From: UBA7672 sp044224605
GTDB taxonomy: Bacteria > Pseudomonadota > Alphaproteobacteria > Caulobacterales > Hyphomonadaceae
NCBI GenBank assembly: GCA_044224605.1
Contig: JBGAKC010000017.1
Location: forward strand, 1 to 64,000
DNA length: 64,000 bases
Direction of reading: 5' to 3'
Positions 33,337-41,927 of the stretch are shown piece by piece. Positions within the stretch are counted from its first letter, which is position 1. Each line of letters starts with the position of its first letter. The position numbers were made by a program, and so were the translations under genes. The notes under the pieces are model-generated. The model ran no database searches, was not told where the DNA came from, and worked only from the letters and a program-made list of their open reading frames with translations.

Positions 33337-34037
33337 CCGCTCTCGCCCGTCGCGCTGCCGCTCTGCGTCTTGGTGGCGAGCCGCGCATCCTTCAGCAGCG
33401 TGTCCACCATGATGCCCAGCGAGGCTCGTACGCGCTTGTTGCGTTCGGTGATCAGGATCGACTTCAGCTCGGTGAACGCCGTATCGAGATTGTCGTTGAC
33501 GATCGCGTAGTCGTATTCTCCCCAGCGCAGGATATCCTGCCCGGCGCCGTCCAGTCTCGACTGCACAGACTTCGCATCCGCCCCCGGGCGCCCTTCCAGC
33601 CGCTGCTTCAGCTGCGCGAGCGACGGCGGCAGGATGAAGACCGAGACCACGTCGCCCGGCCGGATCGTCTTCAGCGCCCGCGCGCCCTGCCAGTCGACGT
33701 CGAACACCACGTCCATGCCGGACACCAGCCGCGCCTCCACTTCGCTGCGCGGCGTGCCGTAGAAGTTCTTGAACACCTTCGCCCACTCCAGGAACTCGTC
33801 CCGGTCAATCATGTCATGGAACTGGTCGTTCGAGCGGAAGTGATAGTCGACGCCATCTTTCTCGCCCGGGCGCGGCTCGCGCGTCGTCGCCGAGATCGAC
33901 AGCTCCACGCCCGGTATCTCCGAGATCACACGCCGACACAGCGTCGTCTTGCCCGCGCCAGACGGGCTCGAGATGACGAGCATGATCCCGCGCCGCGGCC
34001 GCACGCGCTGGGCGGGGGTGGCCTGGTCACTCGACAT
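33333..34037 (-). CDS. gmk: Guanylate kinase
   Basis: A 234-aa enzyme phosphorylating GMP to GDP. P-loop SPSGAGKTTL near residue 24 follows IMLVISS. TTREPRPGEKDGVDYHF is the GMP-binding stretch with its conserved arginines and tyrosine. FDVDWQGARALK is the Walker B region. A C-terminal tail of about 35 residues (ARLATKTQSGSATGESG) extends beyond the usual core. It follows yicC, the usual partner; the yicC stop lies 11 bp inside the gmk start. Convergent with rsmA. Confidence 0.96.
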   Translation of the reverse strand: MSSDQATPAQRVRPRRGIMLVISSPSGAGKTTLCRRVISEIPGVELSISATTREPRPGEKDGVDYHFRSNDQFHDMIDRDEFLEWAKVFKNFYGTPRSEVEARLVSGMDVVFDVDWQGARALKTIRPGDVVSVFILPPSLAQLKQRLEGRPGADAKSVQSRLDGAGQDILRWGEYDYAIVNDNLDTAFTELKSILITERNKRVRASLGIMVDTLLKDARLATKTQSGSATGESG

Positions 34038-34908
34038 TCTGAACCTGCTCCCGGAACTGGTCGATCACGGACTTTAGCGCCAATCCCGCATTCGTCAGCT
34101 CCAGGCTGGCGGATTTGGAACACAGCGTATTGGCCTCCCGGTTAAGCTCCTGACAGAGAAAGTCCAGCTTCCGACCGGCAGCCTCGCCTGCAGCCAGGAT
34201 GCTGCGGGCCGTTCCGATGTGGGCGGACAGCCGGTCCAGCTCCTCCCGCACGTCGGCGCGTGTGGCCATGACCAGCACTTCCTGGGCGATGCGGTCGGCA
34301 TCCACCGAGGCGTCCTTGGCCAGATCATTGAGCCGCGCCCGGAACCGCTCCCGCACCAGTTCTGGCTGCCTCGCTGCGAACTCGCCCGACTGCGCCACCA
34401 GCTGCTCGATCTGCGCCAGCATCGCGGTGAATAGATGCAGGAGGCTCTCCCCCTCCTTGCCGCGCGCCGCCGCCAGCATGTCGAGCGCGATCTCCAGCCC
34501 CGCCAGCAGATCCTTCGCTACCGTCTCATCAACTGACCCGCCAGTGCGTGAGATGCTCTTCATCACGCTCGGCGAGTTGATCAGCCCATCGAACCGCGCC
34601 GGTTGCACGCCGCCGCCCGCCCGCGCCCAGTGTCGCGACAGCCGCGCAAGCCGGGCCAGTTCGCGCGCATCGATCGCACTGGCGCCCGCATCCCTGGTCC
34701 AGTCGATCTTCAGCTGGATCTGGAACGAGCCTCGCGAGAACCGTTCCTTCACGCGCCGCCGCGCCTCGAAGTCCACCGCCTCGCAGCCGGGCGGGAAGTT
34801 GGTGCGCAGGTCCACGGCCTTGCCGTTGACCGACCGCGCCTCCCACGCCCACGCGCCCCACGGCGCCTGTCCGTGCGCGCGTCCGAACCCCGTCATGCCC
34901 CGGATCAT
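34027..34908 (-). CDS. yicC: YicC family endoribonuclease-like protein
   Basis: About 293 aa. It starts MIRGMTGFGRAHG, the hallmark of YicC/YloC proteins, now known as a family of endoribonucleases linked to RNA turnover. Other conserved blocks are EARSVNGKAVDLRTNFPPGC, ARRRVKERFSRGSFQIQLKI, and the C-terminal KLDFLCQELNREANTLCSKS. ATG 34908 is chosen because the family starts with MIRxMTGFxR; an in-frame ATG at 34926 is preceded by a poly-G stretch. It overlaps gmk by 11 bp, suggesting coupling. Confidence 0.9.
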   Translation of the reverse strand: MIRGMTGFGRAHGQAPWGAWAWEARSVNGKAVDLRTNFPPGCEAVDFEARRRVKERFSRGSFQIQLKIDWTRDAGASAIDARELARLARLSRHWARAGGGVQPARFDGLINSPSVMKSISRTGGSVDETVAKDLLAGLEIALDMLAAARGKEGESLLHLFTAMLAQIEQLVAQSGEFAARQPELVRERFRARLNDLAKDASVDADRIAQEVLVMATRADVREELDRLSAHIGTARSILAAGEAAGRKLDFLCQELNREANTLCSKSASLELTNAGLALKSVIDQFREQVQNVE

Positions 34909-34942
34909 GCCCCGCCCCCCCGTCATCTTGGCAAGAGAGCGC

Positions 34943-36118
34943 TCATGGCTTCGGCTTGGCGCCGGCAGGAACAGGAGCCGGCTCCTTCGCGTCCCGCTGC
35001 TTCTCGATCTGCCGCCACCGCGTGACGTTGGCGTTGTGCTCGCCCAGCGTGGACGCGAACGCGTGCCCGCCCGTGCCGTCGGCGACGAAATAGATGTAGT
35101 CCGTCACCGCCGGCTGCAGCACGGCCTTGATGGACTCCTTGCCCGGATTGCAGATCGGCGTCTTGGGCAGGCCATCGATCTGGTAGGTGTTCCACTCGGT
35201 CTTGTTGGCGATCTCGCTGACGCGGAGCCCGTGGCCCAGCGGCACGCCGCGCGTGATGCCATAGACGATCGTAGGATCGCTCTGCAGGCGCATGCCCTTG
35301 TTCAGCCGGTTGATGAACAGCGAAGCCACCTGCGGCCGCTCATGTGGCACGCCTGTCTCGTTCTCCACGATGGAAGCAAGGTTCACCGCCTCTTCCTTCG
35401 TCTTGAACGGCAGGCCCGATTGCCGGTTCGGCCACAGCTCGGCCAGCAGGTCCTGCTGCGCCTTGATCATCCGGTCGATGACGGACTCGATCGTGTCGCC
35501 AGGCTGGACGGCGTAGTCGCCCGGCAGAAGCACGCCTTCCGCAGGCAAGGCCGGCGTTGGCCCCGCCAGCTTGATCGTGCGGCCCCATTTCGCGCGGAAC
35601 TTCAGGCCTGCACGCTCGCCCGCGGGCAGCGCGTTGAAGGCGGCCTTTTGCGCGGCGATTTCCTCTTCGCTCGGGCGCCAGGCGGGATTGGTCGTATTCC
35701 ATTCCGATGACTGGAGCAGGTTGAGGATCATCGCGCTGGTAAGTCCTTCCGGCACGACGACCACATAGTTCGTCGCTTTGCCCGACGAGAGCAGGTCGAC
35801 GATCTGCTTCATGCTTGCGCCGGAGGGGATGTCGTATTCACCTGCCTTGAGCACCAGCTTCTTGGCGCCCGGCACAAATTCCATAGCACGAACGGCAAGA
35901 CGGAACTGGCCATCGTCGGCGATGGCGCCTGCCGCCTTGAGTTTTGCCGCGATAGTCTGTGCTGTCCCGCCTTTGGCGACGATCACGGCGCGCGGTTTGC
36001 CGTCAGCCGTCGTGGGCCCGTCTGCCGTGTAGACGCCGTTGAGCCAAAACCAGCCGCCCGCGACGGCGGCGGCAGCGATGACGATGAGCGCAACGAGAAC
36101 GCCGACAAGCTTGCCCAA
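34943..36118 (-). CDS. mltG: Endolytic peptidoglycan transglycosylase MltG
   Basis: About 391 aa. An N-terminal membrane helix (GVLVALIVIAAAAVAGGWFW) anchors a periplasmic LysM-like subdomain and the YceG catalytic domain. Conserved blocks are EGLTSAMILNLLQ, LLPGDYAVQPGD, and VNLASIVENETGVPHERPQVASLF, whose E in ENE is the catalytic glutamate. The DPTIVYG and LPKTPICNPG blocks are also present. MltG cleaves nascent glycan strands and sets chain length. The start is probably the TTG at 36118, 7 nt from AGGAG, rather than the first codon of the open frame. It follows fabF, a common alphaproteobacterial arrangement. Confidence 0.93.
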   Translation of the reverse strand: MGKLVGVLVALIVIAAAAVAGGWFWLNGVYTADGPTTADGKPRAVIVAKGGTAQTIAAKLKAAGAIADDGQFRLAVRAMEFVPGAKKLVLKAGEYDIPSGASMKQIVDLLSSGKATNYVVVVPEGLTSAMILNLLQSSEWNTTNPAWRPSEEEIAAQKAAFNALPAGERAGLKFRAKWGRTIKLAGPTPALPAEGVLLPGDYAVQPGDTIESVIDRMIKAQQDLLAELWPNRQSGLPFKTKEEAVNLASIVENETGVPHERPQVASLFINRLNKGMRLQSDPTIVYGITRGVPLGHGLRVSEIANKTEWNTYQIDGLPKTPICNPGKESIKAVLQPAVTDYIYFVADGTGGHAFASTLGEHNANVTRWRQIEKQRDAKEPAPVPAGAKPKP

Positions 36119-36184
36119 GCACAAACTCCTAAGACCGCCCGCCCAGTCTTACGCTGCTTCGCCAGACTACAGTGTATTAGATGG

Positions 36185-37468
36185 CTAGTCCGCAGCCTTC
36201 ATCACAAGTGCGGCGTTTGTGCCGCCGAACCCGAAGGAATTCGACAGTGCGGCCCGCACCTTCTTCTTCACCGCCTTGTGAGGCGTGAGGTCGATGGGGC
36301 TGTCGAACGACGGATTGTCGAGGTTCAACGTCGGCGGGATCACGCCGTCCCGAATGGCCAGCACGGAGAAGATCGCCTCGACCGAACCGGCCGCTCCGAG
36401 CAGGTGGCCGGTCGCGGACTTGGTTGACGACAGGTGCGTGGTCGACGCCGCATTGCCCAGCACGCGCGCCACGGCCCGCACTTCGATCTCGTCGCCCGCC
36501 GGCGTCGAGGTGCCGTGCGCGTTGACGTAATCGATCTCGGAGGCGTCGAGGCCCGAACGCTGCAGCGCCGTGCGCATCGCGCGCTCACCGCCATCGCCCG
36601 TCTCGTCCGGCGAGGTGATGTGGAACGCATCGCCCGTCAGGCCATAGCCCACGACTTCGGCGTAAATCTTCGCGCCGCGCTTCTTGGCGTGCTCATACTC
36701 TTCCAGCACAACCACGCCCGCGCCTTCGCCCATCACGAAGCCATCGCGGTCCTTGTCGTACGGTCGCGAAGCCTTGGTCGGCGTATCGTTGAAGCCCGTC
36801 GACATGGCGCGGCAGGCGATGAAGCCGGCATAGCCGATGCGGCAGATCGAGGCCTCCGCCCCGCCCGCCACCATCACGTCGGCATCGCCCCACTGGATCA
36901 GGCGCGCGCTGTCGCCGATCGCGTGCGCGCCCGTGGCGCAGGCCGTGACCACCGCATGGTTGGGCCCCTTCAAACCGTACTTGATGGAAATCTGTCCCGA
37001 CGCGAGGTTGATCAGCGCGCTGGGAATGAAGAACGGCGACACGCGCCGCGGTCCCTTCTCATGCAGCTCGACAGCAGTATCCGCGATCGACTTGAGACCG
37101 CCGATGCCCGAACCGATCAGCACGCCGGTGCGGATCTTGTCTTCGTAGCTTTCCGGCTTCCAGCCCGAGTCCTCGATCGCCTCGTCAGCAGCGGCCATCC
37201 CGTACAGGATGAACTCATCGACGCGCCGCTGCTCTTTCGGCGACATCGTCTTTTCGGGATTGAAGCTGTCCGGGTCATCGGCCTTGCCGCCGCCGCGTCC
37301 GCTGATCCAGGGAACCTGCCCGCCGATCTTGCAGGCGAGGTCCGAGGTGTCGAAAAGGTCAACGGACTTGAGGCCGGACTCGCCAGCGATCAGCTTCTTC
37401 CACGATGCCTCACGGCCATTGGCCAGAGGCGTCACGAGTCCCATGCCGGTGATGACGACGCGCCGCAT
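36185..37468 (-). CDS. fabF: 3-oxoacyl-[acyl-carrier-protein] synthase II
   Basis: A 427-aa condensing enzyme that elongates acyl-ACP with malonyl-ACP. It starts MRRVVITGMGLVTPLANG. The catalytic cysteine is in VVTACATGAHAIG. The two histidines are in NAHGTSTPAGD and SATGHLLGAAG, and the C-terminal SNSFGFGGTNA loop is intact, giving the full Cys-His-His triad. Length is slightly above the usual 410-415 aa because of an acidic/glycine insert near GRGGGKADDPDSF. It is directly downstream of acpP with fabG and fabD above: the fabD-fabG-acpP-fabF order. Confidence 0.97.
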   Translation of the reverse strand: MRRVVITGMGLVTPLANGREASWKKLIAGESGLKSVDLFDTSDLACKIGGQVPWISGRGGGKADDPDSFNPEKTMSPKEQRRVDEFILYGMAAADEAIEDSGWKPESYEDKIRTGVLIGSGIGGLKSIADTAVELHEKGPRRVSPFFIPSALINLASGQISIKYGLKGPNHAVVTACATGAHAIGDSARLIQWGDADVMVAGGAEASICRIGYAGFIACRAMSTGFNDTPTKASRPYDKDRDGFVMGEGAGVVVLEEYEHAKKRGAKIYAEVVGYGLTGDAFHITSPDETGDGGERAMRTALQRSGLDASEIDYVNAHGTSTPAGDEIEVRAVARVLGNAASTTHLSSTKSATGHLLGAAGSVEAIFSVLAIRDGVIPPTLNLDNPSFDSPIDLTPHKAVKKKVRAALSNSFGFGGTNAALVMKAAD

Positions 37469-37498
37469 GTGAGGAACTCCGGCCCGAAGGCGCGCCGG

Positions 37499-37732
37499 TT
37501 AGACGCGTTCCTTGATGAAGCGGACAGCGTCCCCGACCGTGCCGATCTGCTCTTGCACGTCGTCCGGGATCTCGATGCCGAACTCTTCCTCGAAGGCCAT
37601 GACCAGCTCGACCAGGTCGAGCGAGTCGGCGCCGAGATCGTCGATGAAGCTGGCCTTCTCGTTGACTTTGTCGGCGTCAACTTCCAGGCGCTCGACCACG
37701 ATTTTCTTCACGCGCTCGATGACGTCGGACAT
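37499..37732 (-). CDS. acpP: Acyl carrier protein
   Basis: A 77-aa acidic four-helix protein that carries growing acyl chains on a phosphopantetheine. The attachment serine is Ser37 in the invariant DLGADSLDLVELV. The remaining sequence (SDVIERVKKIVVERL; IPDDVQEQIGTVGDAVRFI) matches bacterial AcpP closely. ATG 37732 has an AAGGG ribosome binding site; the open frame extends upstream to 37816 but that part is not ACP-like. It lies 30 bp upstream of fabF. Confidence 0.98.
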   Translation of the reverse strand: MSDVIERVKKIVVERLEVDADKVNEKASFIDDLGADSLDLVELVMAFEEEFGIEIPDDVQEQIGTVGDAVRFIKERV

Positions 37733-37837
37733 CTGTATCCCTTCCAGTATCAGGGCCCTGCGGCCCAAAGAAACCTGCGTTGCGGCGCGGTAACACGCCT
37801 GTATTTGGTTGACCATAGCCCGCCGGAAAGGCCGGGC

Positions 37838-38575
37838 CTAGATCATGGCCATACCGCCATTAACGTGCAGGGTTTGGCCTGTCACGTAAGCGGATTCATC
37901 CGATGCGAGATAGAGCGCAGCGGCGGCAATGTCAGCCCCCGATCCCAGCCTTCCCGCCGGAATCCCCTTGAGAAGCGCCTCTTTCTGGTCGTCCTTGAGC
38001 ACATCCGTCATCGGGGTCGCGATGAACCCCGGGGCGATGCAGTTCACGGTGATGTTCCGGCTGGCCACTTCCTGGGCGAGCGACTTGGTGAAGCCGATCA
38101 TTCCGGCCTTGGACGCAGCATAATTCGTCTGGCCGGCGTTCCCGGTCACGCCCACCACTGAGGTGATTCCGATGATCCGGCCGTGGCGGCGCTTCATCAT
38201 CCCCCGCATCGCCGCCCGGGAAAGCCGCATATAGGCGCCCAGGTTGACGTTGAGGACGGCATCCCAGTCCTCGTCCTTCATCCGCATCAGCAGACCATCC
38301 TTGGTGAGGCCGGCATTCGAGATGATGATGTCCAGCCCGCCGAGCGCCTCCTCGGCCTTGCCGACCAGCTCACCCGTCGCCACCGGGTCCGACAGGTTGC
38401 ACGGCAGGATCACCGGCGAGCCGCCGATGTCCGCCGCCGCCTTCTCCAGCGCTTCGACCCGCGTGCCCGAAAGCGCGACTTTCGCGCCCGCATCGCTGAG
38501 CGCCTTCGCGATCGCCCCGCCGATCCCGCCCGAAGCGCCGGTCACCAGCGCGAACCGTCCCGTGAGATTGAACAT
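37838..38575 (-). CDS. fabG: 3-oxoacyl-[acyl-carrier-protein] reductase
   Basis: A 245-aa short-chain dehydrogenase that reduces 3-oxoacyl-ACP with NADPH. The cofactor motif GASGGIGGAIA is near residue 14. The NAG of IIISNAGLTKDG and the catalytic Ser and Tyr-x-x-x-Lys in GITSVVGVTGNAGQTNYAASK are present. The C-terminal YVTGQTLHVNGGMAMI is typical of FabG. It lies between fabD (9 bp upstream) and acpP on the minus strand. Confidence 0.97.
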   Translation of the reverse strand: MFNLTGRFALVTGASGGIGGAIAKALSDAGAKVALSGTRVEALEKAAADIGGSPVILPCNLSDPVATGELVGKAEEALGGLDIIISNAGLTKDGLLMRMKDEDWDAVLNVNLGAYMRLSRAAMRGMMKRRHGRIIGITSVVGVTGNAGQTNYAASKAGMIGFTKSLAQEVASRNITVNCIAPGFIATPMTDVLKDDQKEALLKGIPAGRLGSGADIAAAALYLASDESAYVTGQTLHVNGGMAMI

Positions 38576-38584
38576 CGTCTTTTC

Positions 38585-39544
38585 CTAGCTGAGAGATTTC
38601 GCGAACGCTTCGAGATCCGCTGGCGTATTCAGCGCCACCGTCGCCGCCGCAGGCGCATTCCGCTTCACCATGCCCGAGAGCTGCTTGCCCGCGCCGGTCT
38701 CGACGAACGTCGTCACGCCGCCGCCACCTTGATCAAGACCGGTCGCCATCCACTGTACGCACTCGCGCCAGCGCACGCGCCCCGTCACCTGCTCGACCAG
38801 TAGCTTGCGAATCTCCGCCGGATCGCTCACCGGCCGCGCCGTCACGTTCGCCACCACCGGCACAACGGGCTTATTTATCTTCGCCCCCGCCAGCGCCGCT
38901 TGCATCGCTGTCGCAGCAGGCGCCATCAGCGGCGAGTGGAACGGCGCCGACACTGGCAGCGAGATCGCTTTCACGCCTTTCGTCTTTGCCGCCGCAATTG
39001 CCGCCTCGACCCCGGCCTTCGCGCCGGAGATCACCACGTTGCCGACATTGTTGTCGTTCGCGACCACCACGACGCCTGCCGCCGAACCCTCGGCCGCAAT
39101 GGCTTCCGCCACCTCGACATCCACCTTGCCGATCAGCGCCGCCATCGCGCCCTGGCCGACAGGCACGGCCGCCTGCATCGCCTCGCCGCGCTTGCGCAGC
39201 AGCTTCGCTGCATCCGTCACTGACAGCGCCCCCGCCGCCGCCAGCGCCGAATACTCGCCCAGCGAATGCCCCGCCACGAACCTGGCCTGCGCAACCTTCA
39301 CGCCGAACCCCGCCTCAAGCGCCCGCGCCGCCGCGAGGCTCACCGCCATCAGCGCCGGCTGCGCATTCGCCGTCAGGGTCAATGTCTCGATCGGCCCGCC
39401 CCAGATCAGGTCCGACAGCTTCTCGCCCAGCGCTGCGTCCACTTCATCGAACACGGCCTTCGCCGCCGGATACGCATCCGCCAGCTCCTTGCCCATGCCC
39501 ACTGCCTGCGAGCCCTGGCCGGGGAAGATGAAAGAAAAAGACAT
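38585..39544 (-). CDS. fabD: Malonyl-CoA:ACP transacylase
   Basis: A 319-aa enzyme transferring malonyl from CoA to ACP. It starts MSFSFIFPGQGSQAVGMG. The nucleophile is in GHSLGEYSALAAAGAL, the catalytic His lies in SAPFHSPLM, and VANVTARPV is the conserved late block. It is the first gene of the minus-strand fabD-fabG-acpP-fabF-mltG-yicC-gmk series. The upstream gap of about 75 bp separates it from a membrane protein gene on the same strand and probably holds a promoter. Confidence 0.97.
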   Translation of the reverse strand: MSFSFIFPGQGSQAVGMGKELADAYPAAKAVFDEVDAALGEKLSDLIWGGPIETLTLTANAQPALMAVSLAAARALEAGFGVKVAQARFVAGHSLGEYSALAAAGALSVTDAAKLLRKRGEAMQAAVPVGQGAMAALIGKVDVEVAEAIAAEGSAAGVVVVANDNNVGNVVISGAKAGVEAAIAAAKTKGVKAISLPVSAPFHSPLMAPAATAMQAALAGAKINKPVVPVVANVTARPVSDPAEIRKLLVEQVTGRVRWRECVQWMATGLDQGGGGVTTFVETGAGKQLSGMVKRNAPAAATVALNTPADLEAFAKSLS

Positions 39545-39619
39545 CGGAAGCCCCGAGAATCGAACGATCAGGCTTCCTAGGAACTAGCCCCTAGTGAAGC
39601 AAGTGACAGTGTCCGGCCC

Positions 39620-40168
39620 CTACAGCTCCGGAATAAAGTTCAGCGCATAGTAGGTGAACCCGGCATACGCCGTCACGAGTGCGCCGATCTGGACAAAACG
39701 GTGCTTCCAGATCAGACCGACAATGAAGAAACTGGCGAACAGCGGCGTCAGCAGGTTCGCCAGCTCCATCGTCGGCGTATAGCCGTTGACCACCGCGCCG
39801 CCGACCACCCAAGCCAGCAATCCGCCTAGGTACTTCCGCCGGTTGGCCTCGGCGTGCGCGACGAAATCCATCGTTCCGTCCGCGTCGACGTCAGGCACCA
39901 CCAGCCATGCCGTGATGTAGGTGATCGCCGCCAGCACCAGCCAGGTCAGCACAAACCCCAGCGTCCAGACCGGGGCATCCCGCAACCGCCACACGCTGAA
40001 CCAGTAGTCCACGCACAGCATGAAGACGAACAGCCACCACCCCGCAAGCACCCAGTGGAACCGGACCTTCTTCGCCTTGATGGCCTGAGCCACTCCGGTC
40101 AGCAGGTGCGCAATTGCCAGCGAAATGACGATCGAGAGCAGCACGCTCACGAACTCGAATGTCGACAT
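39620..40168 (-). CDS. Small multi-pass membrane protein, unknown function
   Basis: A 182-aa protein with five to six hydrophobic segments (FVSVLLSIVISLAIAHLLTG; WVLAGWWLFVFMLCVDYWFS; WTLGFVLTWLVLAAITYITA; two more after a polar DVDADGTMDFVAHAEANRRK loop). The conserved-looking polar residues H21 and W/Y-rich helices recall small alphaproteobacterial membrane families, but I do not recognise a name. ATG 40168 (MSTFEFVSVLL) begins the first helix; the longer open frame to 40741 is the antisense of rpsF and its leader. It is divergent from rpsF. Confidence 0.65.
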   Translation of the reverse strand: MSTFEFVSVLLSIVISLAIAHLLTGVAQAIKAKKVRFHWVLAGWWLFVFMLCVDYWFSVWRLRDAPVWTLGFVLTWLVLAAITYITAWLVVPDVDADGTMDFVAHAEANRRKYLGGLLAWVVGGAVVNGYTPTMELANLLTPLFASFFIVGLIWKHRFVQIGALVTAYAGFTYYALNFIPEL

Positions 40169-40398
40169 GCCCGCTCTCCGTCCGCCCGCGAGTTTCCTGC
40201 TAAATCCATGATCCGCAAGGATTTTCTGAAGATATTCGCCTTTCAGGGGATTTCGCTGTCCGGCAGCCAAGCCTCGACAACCCGCCCAGCCGGACCTGAA
40301 ATGGCGTTTCAGCTTGATTCCCGCCTGCTTTCGCGTATAGCCCGCCGCTTCCAATGAGAGGCGGTCCCCGGGCATTTGCCCATCCGGGATCCATCGTC

Positions 40399-40420
40399 GG
40401 CTGTCCGCCCTTCGGCCAGC
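40399..40420 (+). promoter_or_regulatory. Hairpin in rpsF leader, candidate S6:S18 autoregulatory site
   Basis: In the 5' untranslated region, about 30 nt before the rpsF start, GCTG and CAGC pair around a bulged TCC and an inner GCC-CTTC-GGC hairpin. rpsF-rpsR leaders of many bacteria carry an S6:S18-binding hairpin with a CCG trinucleotide in an asymmetric bulge; the bulged TCC followed by G here is reminiscent. A further hairpin GGGC-ATTT-GCCC lies near 40369-40380. The structure is seen; the function is inference. Confidence 0.3.
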
Positions 40421-40450
40421 AGGCGCCGCCCCTCGCAGAAGGGATAAAAA

Positions 40451-40942
40451 ATGGCACTCTACGAACACGTGGTCGTCACGCGACCCGATATCTCCCCACA
40501 ACAAGTCGACGCCCTGGTGGAAGACATCACCAAGATCGTCACCGAAGGCAAAGGCAAGGTCGGCAAGACCGAGTACTGGGGCCTTCGCAACCTCGCCTAC
40601 CCGATCAAGAAATCCCGCAAGGCGCACTACTCGCTGCTGAACATCGACGCCCCCGGCCCGGTGATCCACGAGATCGAGCGCCGTCACCGCATCAACGAAG
40701 ATGTCCTGCGCTTCCTCACCGTGAAGGTGGACGAGTTGCAAACCGAGCCTTCGCCCGTCATCGCTCGCAAGGACCGCGACGAGCGCAAGCGCGACCGTGA
40801 TGATTTCGGCGGCGGCTTCGGCGGCGGCGGCTTTGGCGATCGTCCGCCCCGCGGCGACCGTCCCCCCCGCGATTTCGGCGACCGTCCGCCCCGCGAGGAC
40901 CGTGGCGATCGTCCGCCCCGTCCGCCCCGTGGCGACCGCTGA
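40451..40942 (+). CDS. rpsF: 30S ribosomal protein S6 with long Arg/Asp/Pro tail
   Basis: A 163-aa S6 that binds S18 and 16S rRNA in the platform of the small subunit. The core (MALYEHVVVTRPDISPQQVD, EYWGLRNLAYPIKKSRKAHY, ERRHRINEDVLRFLTVKVDE) is standard to about residue 98. Beyond it the tail is low-complexity: a K/R/D-rich linker, GGGFGGGGFG, then DRPPRGDRPPR-type repeats to the end, about 55 residues longer than E. coli S6. Its ribosome binding site is AAGGGAT. First gene of rpsF-rpsR-rplI. Confidence 0.97.
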   Translation: MALYEHVVVTRPDISPQQVDALVEDITKIVTEGKGKVGKTEYWGLRNLAYPIKKSRKAHYSLLNIDAPGPVIHEIERRHRINEDVLRFLTVKVDELQTEPSPVIARKDRDERKRDRDDFGGGFGGGGFGDRPPRGDRPPRDFGDRPPREDRGDRPPRPPRGDR

Positions 40943-40961
40943 TCGGTAGGAGCAGAAAACA

Positions 40962-41222
40962 ATGGCTCAACAGAAGATCAACATCGCCAACCTGCCGTCG
41001 CGTCGCCCGTTCGGCCGCCGGCGCAAGGTGTGCCCGTTCTCTGGCGCTGACGCCCCAGCGATCGACTACAAGGACGTGAAACTTCTCCAGCGCTACGTCT
41101 CGGAGAAGGGCAAGATCGTCCCGGCCCGCATCACCGCCGTCTCGGCGAAGAAACAGCGCCTCCTGTCGCAAGCGATCAAACGCGCGCGCCACCTGTCGCT
41201 GCTTCCGTACCTCGTGAAGTAG
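40962..41222 (+). CDS. rpsR: 30S ribosomal protein S18
   Basis: An 86-aa small-subunit protein that pairs with S6. The core GRRRKVCPFSGADAPAIDYKD and QRYVSEKGKIVPARITAVSAKKQRLLSQAIKRARHLSLLPY, spread across residues 18-83, is highly conserved. It starts 19 bp after rpsF behind an AGGAG site. The single cysteine in KVCPF is of the zinc-independent S18 type. Confidence 0.98.
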   Translation: MAQQKINIANLPSRRPFGRRRKVCPFSGADAPAIDYKDVKLLQRYVSEKGKIVPARITAVSAKKQRLLSQAIKRARHLSLLPYLVK

Positions 41223-41235
41223 GAGGGAACATCCC

Positions 41236-41820
41236 ATGGAAGTCATCCTCCTCGAACGCGTCGAAAAGCTCGGCGCCATCGGCGACGTGGTGAAGGTCAA
41301 GAACGGCTTTGCCCGTAACTACCTTCTCCCGCAGCACAAGGCTCTCCTCGCCACCGACGCCAACAAGGCCCGGTTCGAGCGTGAGCGCGCCGCCATCGAA
41401 GCCCGCAACGAGAAAGCCCGCGCGGCTGCTCAGGCTGAGGGCCAGTCGCTCGACGGCACGACCTATGTGCTGATCCGTCAAGCCGGCGAAACCGGCCAGC
41501 TGTACGGTTCGGTTGCGGCCCGCGACATCGCGGAAGCGATCAACGCCGCCGGACACAAGGTCGAGCGCAAGCACGTTGCCATTCAGCAGCCGATCAAGAC
41601 GATCGGCATGCACAACGTGTCGATCCGCCTGCACCCGGAAGTCGCCCTCAAGGTCACGCTCAACGTCGCCCGCTCGCCGGACGAAGCTGAACGTCAGGCC
41701 AAGGGTGAGAACGTGATCGCCGCCGCTCAGGCAGCCGACAAGGCTGCCGACGACGAAGCCGCTCGCGAAATCGCAGCGGCCGCCGCCGCCGCCAACGCGG
41801 AACGCGGCCCATCGGAGTGA
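41236..41820 (+). CDS. rplI: 50S ribosomal protein L9
   Basis: A 194-aa large-subunit protein with the N-terminal RNA-binding domain (MEVILLERVEKLGAIGDVVK, VKNGFARNYLLPQHKAL), the long connecting helix rich in Ala/Glu/Arg, and the C-terminal domain (LYGSVAARDIAEAINAAGH, VSIRLHPEVALKVTLNVARS). A C-terminal Ala-rich extension of about 45 residues follows, common in alphaproteobacterial L9. GGAGGG precedes the start. The operon ends at a strong terminator 25 bp downstream. Confidence 0.98.
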   Translation: MEVILLERVEKLGAIGDVVKVKNGFARNYLLPQHKALLATDANKARFERERAAIEARNEKARAAAQAEGQSLDGTTYVLIRQAGETGQLYGSVAARDIAEAINAAGHKVERKHVAIQQPIKTIGMHNVSIRLHPEVALKVTLNVARSPDEAERQAKGENVIAAAQAADKAADDEAAREIAAAAAAANAERGPSE

Positions 41821-41844
41821 TCCGGCAGACCTGACCCAACGAAG

Positions 41845-41873
41845 AAAGGCCCGGTGGAAACACCGGGCCTTTT
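41845..41873 (+). terminator. Rho-independent terminator of rpsF-rpsR-rplI
   Basis: AAAGGCCCGGTG pairs perfectly with CACCGGGCCTTT around a GAAA tetraloop, followed by a short T-run (TTTTGCTTT). This is a textbook intrinsic terminator between rplI and the methyltransferase gene. Confidence 0.92.
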
Positions 41874-41927
41874 GCTTTGGGGACCAGTTGCACGCTGAAT
41901 GCCCGAATCAAGGCATCCTCCACACCC

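Noticed and set aside
37733..37816. Longer acyl carrier protein N-terminus
   Set aside because: The extra 28 residues do not match ACP and the internal ATG has the ribosome binding site.
39169..39531. Proline/arginine-rich plus-strand frame opposite fabD
   Set aside because: Typical antisense artefact of GC-rich coding DNA.
40684..40962. Repetitive Ser/Gly/Arg-rich minus-strand frame
   Set aside because: Antisense of the S6 tail repeats.
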